A stretch of 64,000 nucleotides of DNA, taken from contig DXHR01000001.1 in the NCBI GenBank assembly GCA_019113295.1, positions 17,418 through 81,417 on the forward strand, read 5' to 3'. A program made the position numbers and the translations under genes. The stretch is from Candidatus Salinicoccus stercoripullorum. Lineage in GTDB: Bacteria > Bacillota > Bacilli > Staphylococcales > Salinicoccaceae. Below the pieces are notes generated by a model. It saw only the letters and a list, made by a program, of their open reading frames with translations, did not search any database and was not told the DNA's origin. Below, piece by piece: positions 16,728 to 25,226 of this stretch (position 1 is its first letter; each line of letters opens with the position of its first letter).

Positions 16728-17648
16728 ATGAAAATGAGATTGATGATGGTGATCCTGTCGGTATTACTGCTGTCGGCCTGCAGCAGTTTCAGGGAAACAG
16801 GGATTTCCGATGATGGTGAAATCAGACAGATCATGACAGAGCACAGTGAGGAGATCGAACTGCCCTCCGATCCAAAACGGGTCATCCTGTTCCGTGGGAT
16901 TGACGCGGGGAATGCAGAACTGCTCGGCGGTGACACCCGGGCTGTATCGGCTGTCGTGGAGGACAGCCGGTATGCCCCGATGCTCACGGGCGGCGATGCA
17001 GCATATCTGGAGCACGGGGATCTTGAAGCGCTGAAGGGGCTTAATCCGGACCTGATCGTGACGTATACGCCGGATGAATATCTATTTGACTATCAGAAAA
17101 TCGCTCCGACCGTGCAGGTGAACTACAGCACTTCCACATTCAGTCCCTTCAAGGAACGGCTCTATCTGACACATCTGTTCAACCTCGGGGTCATACTGAA
17201 CAAAGAGGAAAAGGCGGAGGAAATCGGTGATGAGTGGCTGGAGAAAGCGACCCGGCTGCAACGCGAGGCCGCAAATATTGTTGAAGGCAATACGGCCATG
17301 GTCCTGTCAAAGGAAGATGACGGTTATTTACTGTATGAGGAATATACGGGTTTCGGAACTGAGGCAGTCTATGATGTTTTGAAATTCGGGATTGATGAGA
17401 CGCTGGCGGCCGAATTCGAAGAGCGGGGACCAGGTCCGAAAAAACTCGGAGATCTCAAGGAAGTGGAATCGGATTATGTATTTGTGAGTGTCAGGGAAGG
17501 CGGACAGAGCGGTGTCAAAGAAGAGGTGTCTGAGACACTCGGTGTAGCGGAAGATAATGTCATTCTGCTGGATTACGGCACCTACAGGCTCAACGATCTG
17601 ATATCGGTCAGGAAGCAGACAGAGGAAATCATGGAGAAGATAAAGTAG
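16728..17648 (+). CDS. iron-siderophore-type substrate-binding lipoprotein
   Basis: A 306-residue lipoprotein with lipobox LSAC (Cys about residue 21) and a Peripla_BP_2 (FecB/FhuD) domain. Typical stretches are PSDPKRVILF near residue 46, LKGLNPDLIVTYTP near 102, and a bridging helix around 165-180. Class III binding proteins bring ferric siderophores, haem or cobalamin to an ABC importer. No permease or ATPase is next to it, and I see no Fur box. TATAAT at 16689-16694 is the probable -10; AGGGGA is nine bases before the ATG. Confidence 0.83.
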   Translation: MKMRLMMVILSVLLLSACSSFRETGISDDGEIRQIMTEHSEEIELPSDPKRVILFRGIDAGNAELLGGDTRAVSAVVEDSRYAPMLTGGDAAYLEHGDLEALKGLNPDLIVTYTPDEYLFDYQKIAPTVQVNYSTSTFSPFKERLYLTHLFNLGVILNKEEKAEEIGDEWLEKATRLQREAANIVEGNTAMVLSKEDDGYLLYEEYTGFGTEAVYDVLKFGIDETLAAEFEERGPGPKKLGDLKEVESDYVFVSVREGGQSGVKEEVSETLGVAEDNVILLDYGTYRLNDLISVRKQTEEIMEKIK

Positions 17649-17674
17649 GCATGTCGTGACGGGCATGCCTGTTT
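17647..17674 (+). terminator. terminator after the siderophore-binding lipoprotein gene
   Basis: AGGCATG and CATGCCT (17664-17670) form a 7-bp stem, followed by GTTTT. It overlaps the stop codon by two bases. Confidence 0.65.
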
Positions 17675-17717
17675 TCGGTATGATGAAGGTAATAAAACGA
17701 CATATGGAGATGATCAT

Positions 17718-18593
17718 ATGGTGAAAGAGAGCGTATTTCCGGAAGAGTTCGGATATCATTTCTCGGAGGGCAATTTCAAGCGCATATATGACCAGGCGAT
17801 CAAAGATTTCCGTCTGAGCATGGGAGAGGATGAGTTTACTGCCGCCGCAGCGGAGTTCAACGATGGCGCCGGTCCGTTCTCCCTGAAGCGGATCAATCAG
17901 CTGGAACCGGGCATTAAGCGTTATCAGTGGGTGGCGGAGGAAAGCGGTCGTATGCTCGTCACCGCCTTCAATAATGAAGGAGAGATCATGGGCATCCAGT
18001 TTGATATTTACGAGAAATTCGATACCGACAGGGAATCGACGATAAACAGCTACCGCCTGCCGTTCACAGGGGAATGGTTCGTCCTCTGGGGCGGCGCGGA
18101 CAGCTTCCTGAACTACCACTACCCCCACAAGCATCAGCGATATGCCTATGATTTCATCAAAAAGGTGGATGGCAGGGCATTTTCCGGAAATCCCGATGAG
18201 CTTTTGTCCTATCATGCATACGGAGAGGAAGTTGTGGCACCGAGGGCGGGCAAAGTCGTCCACGTCATCAAGGAGGTGGAGGACAATGCGCCGCACTGTA
18301 TGAGCATGGTATCGCCGGAAGGCAACTGCATCATCCTGGAACACGGCTATGCTGAATATACAATGCTTGCGCACCTCCGGGAGCATTCCGTCACGGTGGA
18401 AGTCGGCGATGAGGTGGAGCGGGGCCATAAGCTTGCACAATGCGGCAACAGCGGCGCCTCGGACACACCGCACCTCCATTTCCACGTGATGGATGGCTCC
18501 CACCCCTACGAGTCGGATTCCATCCGGATACAGTTCACGGAAGGACGCGAACCGAAACAGGGAGACACTGTGAAAGGACAGGGAATGATATGA
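17718..18593 (+). CDS. M23-family (LytM-type) metallopeptidase-like protein with N-terminal DUF3887-like region
   Basis: A 291-residue protein. Residues 1-110 resemble a DUF3887-type domain; residues 125-285 form an M23 duplicated hybrid motif fold. Likely metal residues lie in HKHQRYAYDF and in the C-terminal HLHFHVMDG, and the fold is supported by LEHGYAEYTMLAHL and GNSGASDTPHLHFHV. There is no signal peptide or membrane segment, which is unusual for a cell-wall hydrolase and suggests a cytoplasmic or non-peptidoglycan role. It overlaps the next gene by four bases (ATGA), so the two are coupled. Confidence 0.8.
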   Translation: MVKESVFPEEFGYHFSEGNFKRIYDQAIKDFRLSMGEDEFTAAAAEFNDGAGPFSLKRINQLEPGIKRYQWVAEESGRMLVTAFNNEGEIMGIQFDIYEKFDTDRESTINSYRLPFTGEWFVLWGGADSFLNYHYPHKHQRYAYDFIKKVDGRAFSGNPDELLSYHAYGEEVVAPRAGKVVHVIKEVEDNAPHCMSMVSPEGNCIILEHGYAEYTMLAHLREHSVTVEVGDEVERGHKLAQCGNSGASDTPHLHFHVMDGSHPYESDSIRIQFTEGREPKQGDTVKGQGMI

Positions 18594-19465
18594 TTATGCG
18601 AGTGGACGGCCCCTTTGATTTCGGGGTGATGTATGATTTCATGGAGCGTCAGGACGACTGCCTGTATCGGACATGGGATAAAAAAGTGCGCCGTGCGGAA
18701 AGCTTTGACGGAAGGCGGGTTTTATTCGAAGTGTCGGAAGCTGCGGAGCCGGATGCGCTTGAGGTTGAGATTTTGTATGATGAGGGTGCAGGAGAACGCG
18801 TGGTCCGTGAATATGTGGCGGATTGGTTCGATTTGGACTATGATCTGGAACGATTTTATGAATTTGCACGTATGGACAAGCGGTTTGAGGGAGTGACCCG
18901 CGAGTATTATGGATTCCGCATGCTCGCCTATGTCAATATAACCGATGTGCTGGTCTGGTCGATCATCGGTCAGCAGATCAACATGAAATTTGCTTTTGAA
19001 CTGAAAAGGCGGCTCGTGGCGCATTTCGACCATTTCATCGAGTACGAAGGTGAAAAATACTGGATCATGCCGCGCGCCGGGGAGCTGCTCACGCTCAGTG
19101 TGGAAGATATGCGGGAAATGCAGATTTCTAGACGGAAGGCGGAGTATATACTGAACTGCGCCGAAGGAGTGGAGAACGGCAGCCTGTCAAAGGAATATCT
19201 GCAGAGTTTTGGCAGTTACAGCAAGGCGAAAGCCCATCTGACCGGTGTCAGGGGCATCGGTCCGTGGAGCGCCAACGTCGTGCTGATGCGGACGATCAAG
19301 TTCAGGCATGCAGTCCCGGTCGGGGATGCCGGACTCCGGAATGCGTTCAAAATTACGGACAGGCTGGACAAGAAGCCCGACTCCCGCTATATGGAGGATA
19401 TCATCAGCGGATGGGGCCGATTCGGTGCCTATGCAACGCTCTATATGTGGCGCGTACTTGGATGA
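18590..19465 (+). CDS. alkA: DNA-3-methyladenine glycosylase II (AlkA-like)
   Basis: A 291-residue base-excision repair enzyme that removes alkylated purines. The N-terminal 100 residues are the AlkA-specific domain; the HhH-GPD domain follows with the hairpin LTGVRGIGPWSANVVL near residue 215 and the catalytic aspartate in VPVGDAGLRNAF. The start at 18590 is the ATG overlapping the stop of the M23 gene; the frame is open upstream but there it is only an overlap with that gene. Confidence 0.88.
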   Translation: MIMRVDGPFDFGVMYDFMERQDDCLYRTWDKKVRRAESFDGRRVLFEVSEAAEPDALEVEILYDEGAGERVVREYVADWFDLDYDLERFYEFARMDKRFEGVTREYYGFRMLAYVNITDVLVWSIIGQQINMKFAFELKRRLVAHFDHFIEYEGEKYWIMPRAGELLTLSVEDMREMQISRRKAEYILNCAEGVENGSLSKEYLQSFGSYSKAKAHLTGVRGIGPWSANVVLMRTIKFRHAVPVGDAGLRNAFKITDRLDKKPDSRYMEDIISGWGRFGAYATLYMWRVLG

Positions 19466-19483
19466 AAATAGAGGGGGATGGAT

Positions 19484-20623
19484 ATGAAGTTTTTATTGCC
19501 GGTATTGTTATTTCTGGGACTTTTCGGAGGCGGTGCTGACGCAGGACCTAATGGAACATTCGAGAAGGAACTGGAACCTCTGGAGACATCGGATGTGGAG
19601 CCGGTCATTGCGGAACATTTTTCACAGAGTTTTTCCTTCGCCGGTGCGGGGGATGTGCTGATTCATGATCAGCTATATGAAGATGTGGAGACGGCGGATG
19701 GCTATGATTTTGCTTCGCGGGTGTCTGAAGTGGCGCCTTACATGAATGATAAGGACCTTACTTTTCTGAATCAGGAGACGCCGATCGGCGGAGAGGAGCT
19801 GGGTCTGAGCGGCTATCCGAATTTCAATTCACCGGTTGAAGCGGGAGATCTGCTGTTGGAATTTGGTGCGGATATCGTTTCGAATGCGAACAACCATACC
19901 CTCGACAAGAAAGAAGAGGGCATACTCAGGACCATCGATCTGTTCGAAGATAAGGGGATTGAGTATGTCGGCGCCAATAAGAGCGCGCAAGATGCAGAAC
20001 GGGACAGGATACTTGAGGTGAACGGCATCAAAGTCGGCTTCCTGGGATATACATACGGGACAAACGGGATGCCGGTGCCTGAGGGCAAGGATTACCTGGT
20101 CAATCTGATCGACGGCAGTCCGATCAATCAGGATATTGAGGCTCTTGATGAAAAGGTCGACCTGCTCATCGTCAGTATGCACCAGGGCGTGGAATACGAA
20201 GAATATCCGCAGGAGGCCGACAGGCAGCAGATGATCGAGATGACGGAACGCGGTGCTGACGTCGTGCTGGGTCACCACCCGCACGTACTCCAGCCGATCG
20301 AAATCAATGAGACGGCGGACGGCAGGGAAGCGGTCATTGCATATTCGCTCGGGAACTTCTTCAGCGCCCAGCAGTCACTTGAAACGAAGCTCGGCGGCAT
20401 TATCGGCTTTGATGTGACAAAAGCGGGCGGGGAGACAAGCGTGGATAACGTGAAGTTCATGCCGACATATGTAGCGAGTGAGGAATATGACAATTTCCAG
20501 CTTGTACCGCTTGCGGATGCCGGAGAACACGGACTATCCGATGCAGAATCAGTCTATGAAGATGTCAGTTCTCATATGACGGAGTATTCCGACGAAGTGG
20601 AAATAGTCGACTATATGGAATAA
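19484..20623 (+). CDS. CapA-family protein (PGA_cap metallophosphatase fold)
   Basis: A 379-residue secreted protein. A signal peptide of about 21 residues ends in ADA. The CapA domain shows GAGDVLIHD near residue 60, NQETPIGG, VSNANNHTLDKKEEG near 135, SMHQGVEYEEYP and VVLGHHPHVLQPIE, with the Asp, Asn and His residues of a metallophosphoesterase-like site. CapA/PgsA helps make or export poly-gamma-glutamate capsule, but capB and capC are absent here, so a capsule role is not shown. ATG at 19484 has GAGGGGG six bases before it. Confidence 0.87.
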   Translation: MKFLLPVLLFLGLFGGGADAGPNGTFEKELEPLETSDVEPVIAEHFSQSFSFAGAGDVLIHDQLYEDVETADGYDFASRVSEVAPYMNDKDLTFLNQETPIGGEELGLSGYPNFNSPVEAGDLLLEFGADIVSNANNHTLDKKEEGILRTIDLFEDKGIEYVGANKSAQDAERDRILEVNGIKVGFLGYTYGTNGMPVPEGKDYLVNLIDGSPINQDIEALDEKVDLLIVSMHQGVEYEEYPQEADRQQMIEMTERGADVVLGHHPHVLQPIEINETADGREAVIAYSLGNFFSAQQSLETKLGGIIGFDVTKAGGETSVDNVKFMPTYVASEEYDNFQLVPLADAGEHGLSDAESVYEDVSSHMTEYSDEVEIVDYME

Positions 20624-20658
20624 AAAGACTGCGGGGCCTTTATCGGCTTTCTCAGTCC

Positions 20659-20847
20659 TTATTGTTCACTGTCATTTTTAGATTTCTCCAGGACAGGCAT
20701 GAGGGACAGAAGTCCGATTGGTATAAGGATGACGAGGAGGGCGTTGGATAGCGCCGGGTTCAGCCGTCCATCCAGGAATGTGTAGATAGCAAACAATGCG
20801 ATTATGGTCAGTATGAAATTCAGCCATTTCATCCCTTTGAAATTCAT
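20659..20847 (-). CDS. small two-helix membrane protein
   Basis: A 62-residue protein with two hydrophobic segments (residues about 6-24 and 32-50) joined by a short polar turn and ending in KSKNDSEQ. The start at 20847 is set by AAGGAG nine bases upstream. Function unknown. It is convergent with the CapA gene, with only 35 bases between the stops. Confidence 0.65.
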   Translation of the reverse strand: MNFKGMKWLNFILTIIALFAIYTFLDGRLNPALSNALLVILIPIGLLSLMPVLEKSKNDSEQ

Positions 20848-20962
20848 TAGAACACTCCTTGTGATAATGATTGACAACAGTGCGTTTACTTTAAAAGCGC
20901 TTACGGCAATGTTATCATAAAATTGAAAGTCAGAAGCATCATTTATCAGGGAGGAATGGAAT

Positions 20963-21268
20963 ATGAACTATATTATGGCAATCCAGCTGGTTCCGCATCA
21001 TCCCAAAACCAGTGAATATCAATCGCACGTCAACAGTGCGATCGAAATCATCGAAGAAAGCGGGCTGACACATTTCGTCGGCCCGATGGAAACAACAATC
21101 GAAGGATCGATTGATGAACTGATGAACATTGTGAAGAAACTCAACCGCCATCTTGAAAATGAAGGGTGCGACCAGGTGACTTCGAACATCAAACTCATCC
21201 AGTCGGAACAGCCAATCAAAATCAAGGAAATACTTGCAGACTACTACGAATTCGACGAAGACGAGTAG
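20963..21268 (+). CDS. thiamine-binding protein (MTH1187/YkoF-type, DUF77)
   Basis: A 101-residue cytoplasmic protein of the MTH1187 family, which has a ferredoxin-like fold and binds thiamine or its precursors. Visible are the N-terminal strand MAIQLVPHH, IIEESGLTHFVGPMETTIEG near residue 33 and the helix IDELMNIVKKLNRHL. GGGAGG precedes the ATG. Thiamine phosphate-type chemistry appears again in yjbQ at 31.4 kb, but there is no operon link. Confidence 0.8.
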   Translation: MNYIMAIQLVPHHPKTSEYQSHVNSAIEIIEESGLTHFVGPMETTIEGSIDELMNIVKKLNRHLENEGCDQVTSNIKLIQSEQPIKIKEILADYYEFDEDE

Positions 21269-21288
21269 TTTTGAATGCAAACGGAGGG

Positions 21289-21316
21289 CCCGGGACAATT
21301 GTCCCGGGTATTTTTA
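21289..21316 (+). terminator. terminator after the thiamine-binding protein gene
   Basis: A perfect 20-base palindrome (21289-21308, arms CCCGGGACAA and TTGTCCCGGG) followed by TATTTTT. Confidence 0.85.
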
Positions 21317-21466
21317 TACGCACTCTGTGTCATCAAACGGGTTTCGTGGCCCAGGGACTGAAATAGCGGCCATCTGGGCATGGCCCCCGCGCCAAACCCA
21401 TATAACGCTTTAAGCGGGCATGGCACCCCGTGCCTTTCAAGTCATCTGCTATCCGCGAAAACTCCA
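21311..21466. other. structured intergenic stretch between convergent genes
   Basis: No gene seen. It contains several dyads: GGCCAT (21368-21373) with ATGGCC (21380-21385), a GGCA/TGCC pair near 21420, and GCGGGCATGGC-type words repeated twice. It may be a decayed palindromic repeat; no open frame has an RBS. Confidence 0.35.
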
Positions 21467-21492
21467 TCAAAAAAACCGGGTCGCCCCGGTTT
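21467..21492 (-). terminator. terminator of the aldehyde dehydrogenase operon
   Basis: AAACCGGG (21473-21480) pairs with CCCGGTTT (21485-21492). On the minus strand the stem is followed by a T-run, about 17 bases after the DUF779 stop. Confidence 0.85.
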
Positions 21493-21508
21493 CTGTCGAA
21501 ATCTATCC

Positions 21509-21841
21509 TTATATCGGTTCCGAACGGATATGGAATCTGACGCCGCGTGGACCTTCTATGCTGAACATGCCTCCGATGCCTTCCACGACATCCAGTGTGA
21601 GATGTGTATGTTTCCAATATTCGTACTGCCTGTGATGCATATAGAACGGCACACCTTCGACTTCTCCCAGTTTGACATCGGCATCACCGATGATCATTGT
21701 GCCTTCCGTGAAGCACATCGGGCTCGAGCCGTCGCAGCATCCGCCGGACTGGTGGAATATGAGTGGACCGTGCTCTTCTTTCAGCTCCCTGATGAGGGAT
21801 CTGGCTGCCTCTGTTGCATCTATACTGTTCAGCGTTTCCAT
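21509..21841 (-). CDS. DUF779 protein (aldehyde dehydrogenase partner)
   Basis: A 110-residue DUF779 protein with the family's Cys-rich stretch FHQSGGCCDGSSPMCF and LTLDVVEGIGGMFSIEG near the C-terminus. DUF779 genes very often follow acetaldehyde dehydrogenase genes, as here (one base between the genes), but their role is not settled. The start at 21841 is set by AAAGGA; an upstream in-frame ATG at 21880 lies inside the dehydrogenase gene and is unlikely. Confidence 0.82.
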   Translation of the reverse strand: METLNSIDATEAARSLIRELKEEHGPLIFHQSGGCCDGSSPMCFTEGTMIIGDADVKLGEVEGVPFYMHHRQYEYWKHTHLTLDVVEGIGGMFSIEGPRGVRFHIRSEPI

Positions 21842-21842
21842 T

Positions 21843-23363
21843 TTAGAAGAATCCTTTTGGAGATTCGCTGTAACTGACAAGCAGGTTTTTGGTCTGCTGA
21901 TAGTGGCTGAGCATCATCAGGTGGTTTTCGCGTCCGATACCACTCATCTTATAGCCGCCGAATGCAGCATGGGCAGGGTAGTCATGATATGTGTTCACCC
22001 ATACACGGCCTGCCTGGATTGCACGTCCGAATCTGTAGGCTTTATTCTGAGAGCGGGTCCACACGCCGGCACCGAGTCCATATAATGTATCGTTGGCGAT
22101 TGCGATGGCTTCATCATCGTCCCTGTATGTCGCGACGGCGAGTACCGGACCGAAGATCTCCTCCTGGAAGATGCGCATCGTATTATCGCCTTTGAAGATA
22201 GTCGGCTCGAAGTAGTACCCGCCTTCGATGTCGCCGTCCACTTCCTTGATCCTCCCGCCGGTCAGTATTTCCGCGCCTTCTTTCTGGCCGATTTCAAGAT
22301 AGGAGCTGATCTTCTCTTTCTGCTCTTTTGAAGTCTGGGCGCCCATCATTGTATTTTCATCGAACGGGTTGCCGACCTTGATCTTTTCGACACGCTCGAT
22401 GACACGCTTGATGAATTCATCATAAATATCCTCGTGGATGAGTGCGCGTGACGGACAAGTACACACTTCACCCTGGTTCAGGGCGAACATCACGAGACCT
22501 TCAATGGCTTTGTCCAGATAATCATCATCGGCGTCCATTACGTCTTTTGCGAAGATGTTCGGGGATTTACCGCCGAGTTCCAGTGTGACCGGGATGATAT
22601 TCTGGCTGGCATTCTGCATGATGATCCGTCCTGTAGTCGTCTCCCCGGTGAATGCGATCTTGTTGATCTTATCGTGGGTGGCGAGAGTCTGGCCGGCTTC
22701 GGAACCGAAACCATTGACGATGTTCACGACACCTTTGGGAATGAGGTCTCCGATGAGCTCCATCAGGTGCAGGATGGTCGATGGTGTCTGTTCCGCTGGT
22801 TTCAGTACGACGGAGTTGCCCGCAGCAAGCGCCGGTGCGAGTTTCCATGTCGCCATGAGCAGCGGGAAGTTCCAAGGGATGATCTGTCCGACGACACCGA
22901 GCGGCTCATGGTAGTGGTAGGCGACTGTATCATTGTCAATCTGGGAAATACCGCCTTCCTGTGCCCGGATGGCGCCGGCGAAGTATCTGTAGTGGTCGAC
23001 CACAAGGGGCAGGTCGGCGTTCAGGGTCTCGCGGACAGCCTTGCCGTTCTCAAATGTTTCAAGCACTGCGAGTTCCTCGAGATTTTCTTCGATACGGTCG
23101 GCGATCTTAAGCAAAATGTTACTGCGCTCGGTTGGTGAAGTTTCTCCCCACGTCTTCTGTGCTTCATGCGCTGCAGCAACCGCCTTATCGACATCCTCCT
23201 TCGTGGAACGCGGGACTTTGGACACAGCTTTGCCGATCACCGGTGATTCATTGTCGAAGTATTTTCCGCCTGCCGGTGCTACCCATTCGCCTCCGATATA
23301 GTTCTCATATTGAGCTTTAACCTTGTATTGTGCATTCTCTTTGTGCGGAAATTCATATACCAT
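21843..23363 (-). CDS. NAD-dependent aldehyde dehydrogenase (acetaldehyde type, ExaC/AldA-like)
   Basis: A 506-residue aldehyde dehydrogenase. The catalytic cysteine is in [12 protein letters not shown] and the glutamate in [14 protein letters not shown] binding is shown by [20 protein letters not shown] and FTGETTTGR. Length and the linked DUF779 gene fit the acetaldehyde-oxidising ExaC/AldB group. A cre-like site lies 53-67 bases upstream of the start, which suggests carbon catabolite control. Confidence 0.9.
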   Translation of the reverse strand: MVYEFPHKENAQYKVKAQYENYIGGEWVAPAGGKYFDNESPVIGKAVSKVPRSTKEDVDKAVAAAHEAQKTWGETSPTERSNILLKIADRIEENLEELAVLETFENGKAVRETLNADLPLVVDHYRYFAGAIRAQEGGISQIDNDTVAYHYHEPLGVVGQIIPWNFPLLMATWKLAPALAAGNSVVLKPAEQTPSTILHLMELIGDLIPKGVVNIVNGFGSEAGQTLATHDKINKIAFTGETTTGRIIMQNASQNIIPVTLELGGKSPNIFAKDVMDADDDYLDKAIEGLVMFALNQGEVCTCPSRALIHEDIYDEFIKRVIERVEKIKVGNPFDENTMMGAQTSKEQKEKISSYLEIGQKEGAEILTGGRIKEVDGDIEGGYYFEPTIFKGDNTMRIFQEEIFGPVLAVATYRDDDEAIAIANDTLYGLGAGVWTRSQNKAYRFGRAIQAGRVWVNTYHDYPAHAAFGGYKMSGIGRENHLMMLSHYQQTKNLLVSYSESPKGFF

Positions 23364-23415
23364 CTATCTTACCTCCTAATAGTTATAATACAATTTTATC
23401 TGAATACTCTGCATT

Positions 23416-23430
23416 TTGTAAAGGCTTTCA
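23416..23430 (-). promoter_or_regulatory. cre-like site upstream of aldehyde dehydrogenase
   Basis: TTGTAAAGGCTTTCA matches the CcpA consensus WTGNAANCGNWNNCW at every fixed position except the central C, which is G. It lies in the promoter region of the dehydrogenase operon. Confidence 0.45.
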
Positions 23431-23503
23431 TACTTTTGAAGTCGACTTGGTTGAGGGAAGCATTTACTTTATACTGGAATGGTAAAAAAGAGGGGGTGAA
23501 AGT

Positions 23504-23806
23504 ATGGGGAAGTGCCCATATTGCAATCACGTTTGGACTTATAAAGAAAAACTGCTGGGCTACGCAATAAAACCAAGGACCCGTATAAGATGTCCCGAAT
23601 GCCGTGAATACATAGAGCCTTCGACACTTTCGATCATCTATGATTATATCGCAGTCCTCGGCGTGGCATTGATGGTGTTCCTCTTGATTCCCATAATGCA
23701 TCTGCCGGCCGGAATATCCATGCTGATGAGCATTGCGCTGCTTGTGATCTACCTGGTTGTGTTTTTGCCTTTTACAGTCAGATTCAAGAAATACAACTAT
23801 AAATGA
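23504..23806 (+). CDS. two-helix membrane protein with CXXC-20-CXXC zinc finger (TIGR04104-like)
   Basis: A 100-residue protein. The N-terminal 40 residues carry CPYC and CPEC about 24 residues apart with a basic middle, the pattern of the TIGR04104 putative zinc-finger family. Two hydrophobic helices follow (about 49-68 and 70-90) and the tail is basic. RBS GAGGGGG precedes the ATG. Function unknown; members are small membrane proteins of Firmicutes. Confidence 0.72.
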   Translation: MGKCPYCNHVWTYKEKLLGYAIKPRTRIRCPECREYIEPSTLSIIYDYIAVLGVALMVFLLIPIMHLPAGISMLMSIALLVIYLVVFLPFTVRFKKYNYK

Positions 23807-23907
23807 ACCGATAATGAACTTTGCCGTCCTGACGGCTGGGGTGCATTCTGCAAAGAGATTGGGATGATCGCCCAGGTCAGCCTGCCCCGGCCGCGGTGAT
23901 GCACATG

Positions 23908-23950
23908 AAAACGGCCCGTCCGGGGAATTTCCTCCGGAGGGGCCGTTTTC
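23908..23950. terminator. bidirectional terminator
   Basis: AAAACGGCCC on the left pairs with GGGGCCGTTTT on the right, with an inner TCCGG/CCGGA pair. It ends nagA on the minus strand and the zinc-finger gene on the plus strand. Confidence 0.85.
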
Positions 23951-23952
23951 GT

Positions 23953-25092
23953 CTAAGAGAATACTTCGCCTTTGACAATAGTCTGTGTCAGGTTGGCTTT
24001 ACCATCATACAGGACGAGATCCGCATCCGCGCCTTCTTTGATGACGCCTTTCTGTTCTGTGATGCCGAGTTCCCGTGCCGGGTTGTAGGATGACATCTTG
24101 ACGATATCCGGCCAGCCGCAGCCGGTGAAGCCGAGCATATTCCTGACTGCCTGGTCCATCGTCAGCACACTGCCGGCAAGTGTGCCGTCGGCCAGACGGG
24201 CTTCATTGCCCACCACATTGACTTCCTGTCCGCCGAGGTCATACCGGCCGTCGGGAAGTCCCTGGGCACGCATTGCGTCGGTGATCATGATCATCCGGTC
24301 GGAAGTGATGTTGTCGTAGGCAAGCTTTACCATTTCGGGGCGTGAATGGATGCCGTCGGAGATGATTTCAACGAATGCGTCGGACATGTATGCGAATCCG
24401 ACAACACCGGGTTCCCGGTGATGGAGCCCGCGCATGCCATTATACAGATGGGTGACATGGCTCACACCATTCTTTTCAGCTTCAATCAATGTTTCATACA
24501 GCGCATCGGTATGGCCGGCTGACGCAATGATACCGAGTTCCTTCAGGGCTTCGAGGAATGTACCGTTTTCATCCTCCTCGGGTGCGAACGTGATCTGCCG
24601 GATCCTGTTGCCGGAAATATCCTGGAGACGGCGGATCATTTCCACATCAGGCGCAATGATATGATCCGGGTGCTGGGCACCGGGATGTTTTTTGGAAATA
24701 AAAGGCCCCTCCTGATGGATACCGAGCATTTCCGCACCGGAGTGGTAAGTGTAATCAGCGAGGTTCATCAGCGAGCGTTCAACATTTTCTATCGTAGAAG
24801 TCATCGTCGTCGCAAGGAACGATGTGGATCCCGTCTTCGGCAGGTGGGCGGAGATTTTTTCGATATATTCCATGTCTGCATCCATCGCATCGACACCGTC
24901 GGCACCATGGATGTGCATCTCAATGGCACCGGGAAGGAGGTAATTGTGTTCCGCATCTATCGTTTTTTCAGCTTCCGGGCAGTTTACCATAGGGCCGAAA
25001 GAATGGATCTTCCCATTTTCAGTCAGCAGCCAATGATCCTCATGAACATTCTCATGAGTGACAATACTGGCATTCTTAATAAGTAATTTCAT
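23953..25092 (-). CDS. nagA: N-acetylglucosamine-6-phosphate deacetylase
   Basis: A 379-residue amidohydrolase-superfamily enzyme making glucosamine-6-phosphate and acetate. Motifs are PGAIEMHIHGADGVDAMD near residue 54, HQEGPFISKKHPGAQ near 126, ASAGHTDALYE, THLYNGMRGLHHREPG with the metal His residues, and the catalytic ITDAM. AAGGAAG is ten bases before the ATG. It is divergent from the GlcNAc PTS gene and shares its control region, so both are probably induced together; NagB acts next. Confidence 0.94.
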   Translation of the reverse strand: MKLLIKNASIVTHENVHEDHWLLTENGKIHSFGPMVNCPEAEKTIDAEHNYLLPGAIEMHIHGADGVDAMDADMEYIEKISAHLPKTGSTSFLATTMTSTIENVERSLMNLADYTYHSGAEMLGIHQEGPFISKKHPGAQHPDHIIAPDVEMIRRLQDISGNRIRQITFAPEEDENGTFLEALKELGIIASAGHTDALYETLIEAEKNGVSHVTHLYNGMRGLHHREPGVVGFAYMSDAFVEIISDGIHSRPEMVKLAYDNITSDRMIMITDAMRAQGLPDGRYDLGGQEVNVVGNEARLADGTLAGSVLTMDQAVRNMLGFTGCGWPDIVKMSSYNPARELGITEQKGVIKEGADADLVLYDGKANLTQTIVKGEVFS

Positions 25093-25175
25093 TAAATCGC
25101 TTCCTTATAAAAATATAATTTATTATAAAACTTTATATGCGAATAAAAATAGTATATCAAAGATATGGCAAAATA

Positions 25176-25184
25176 TGCTATATT
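25176..25184 (+). promoter_or_regulatory. extended -10 promoter of the GlcNAc PTS gene
   Basis: TGCTATATT is an extended -10 element 42 bases before the start codon. The -35 is weak (TATCAA around 25155). The last two bases overlap the cre site. Confidence 0.55.
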
Positions 25185-25197
25185 GTAAGCGATAACA
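25183..25197 (+). promoter_or_regulatory. cre site (CcpA operator)
   Basis: TTGTAAGCGATAACA matches WTGNAANCGNWNNCW at every position. It overlaps the -10 end and the likely transcription start of the PTS gene, the classical place for CcpA repression, and is about 90 bases upstream of nagA. Confidence 0.8.
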
Positions 25198-25226
25198 TAT
25201 ATTTAGGATAAAAGGGAGGAAAAAAT

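Noticed and set aside
17328..18503. Long minus-strand frame of 391 codons
   Set aside because: It lies antisense to a binding lipoprotein and an M23 gene, both with clear domains and RBS; its translation shows no family.
20889..20904. cre site upstream of the thiamine-binding protein
   Set aside because: AAAAGCGCTTACG has two mismatches at fixed cre positions, including the leading G.
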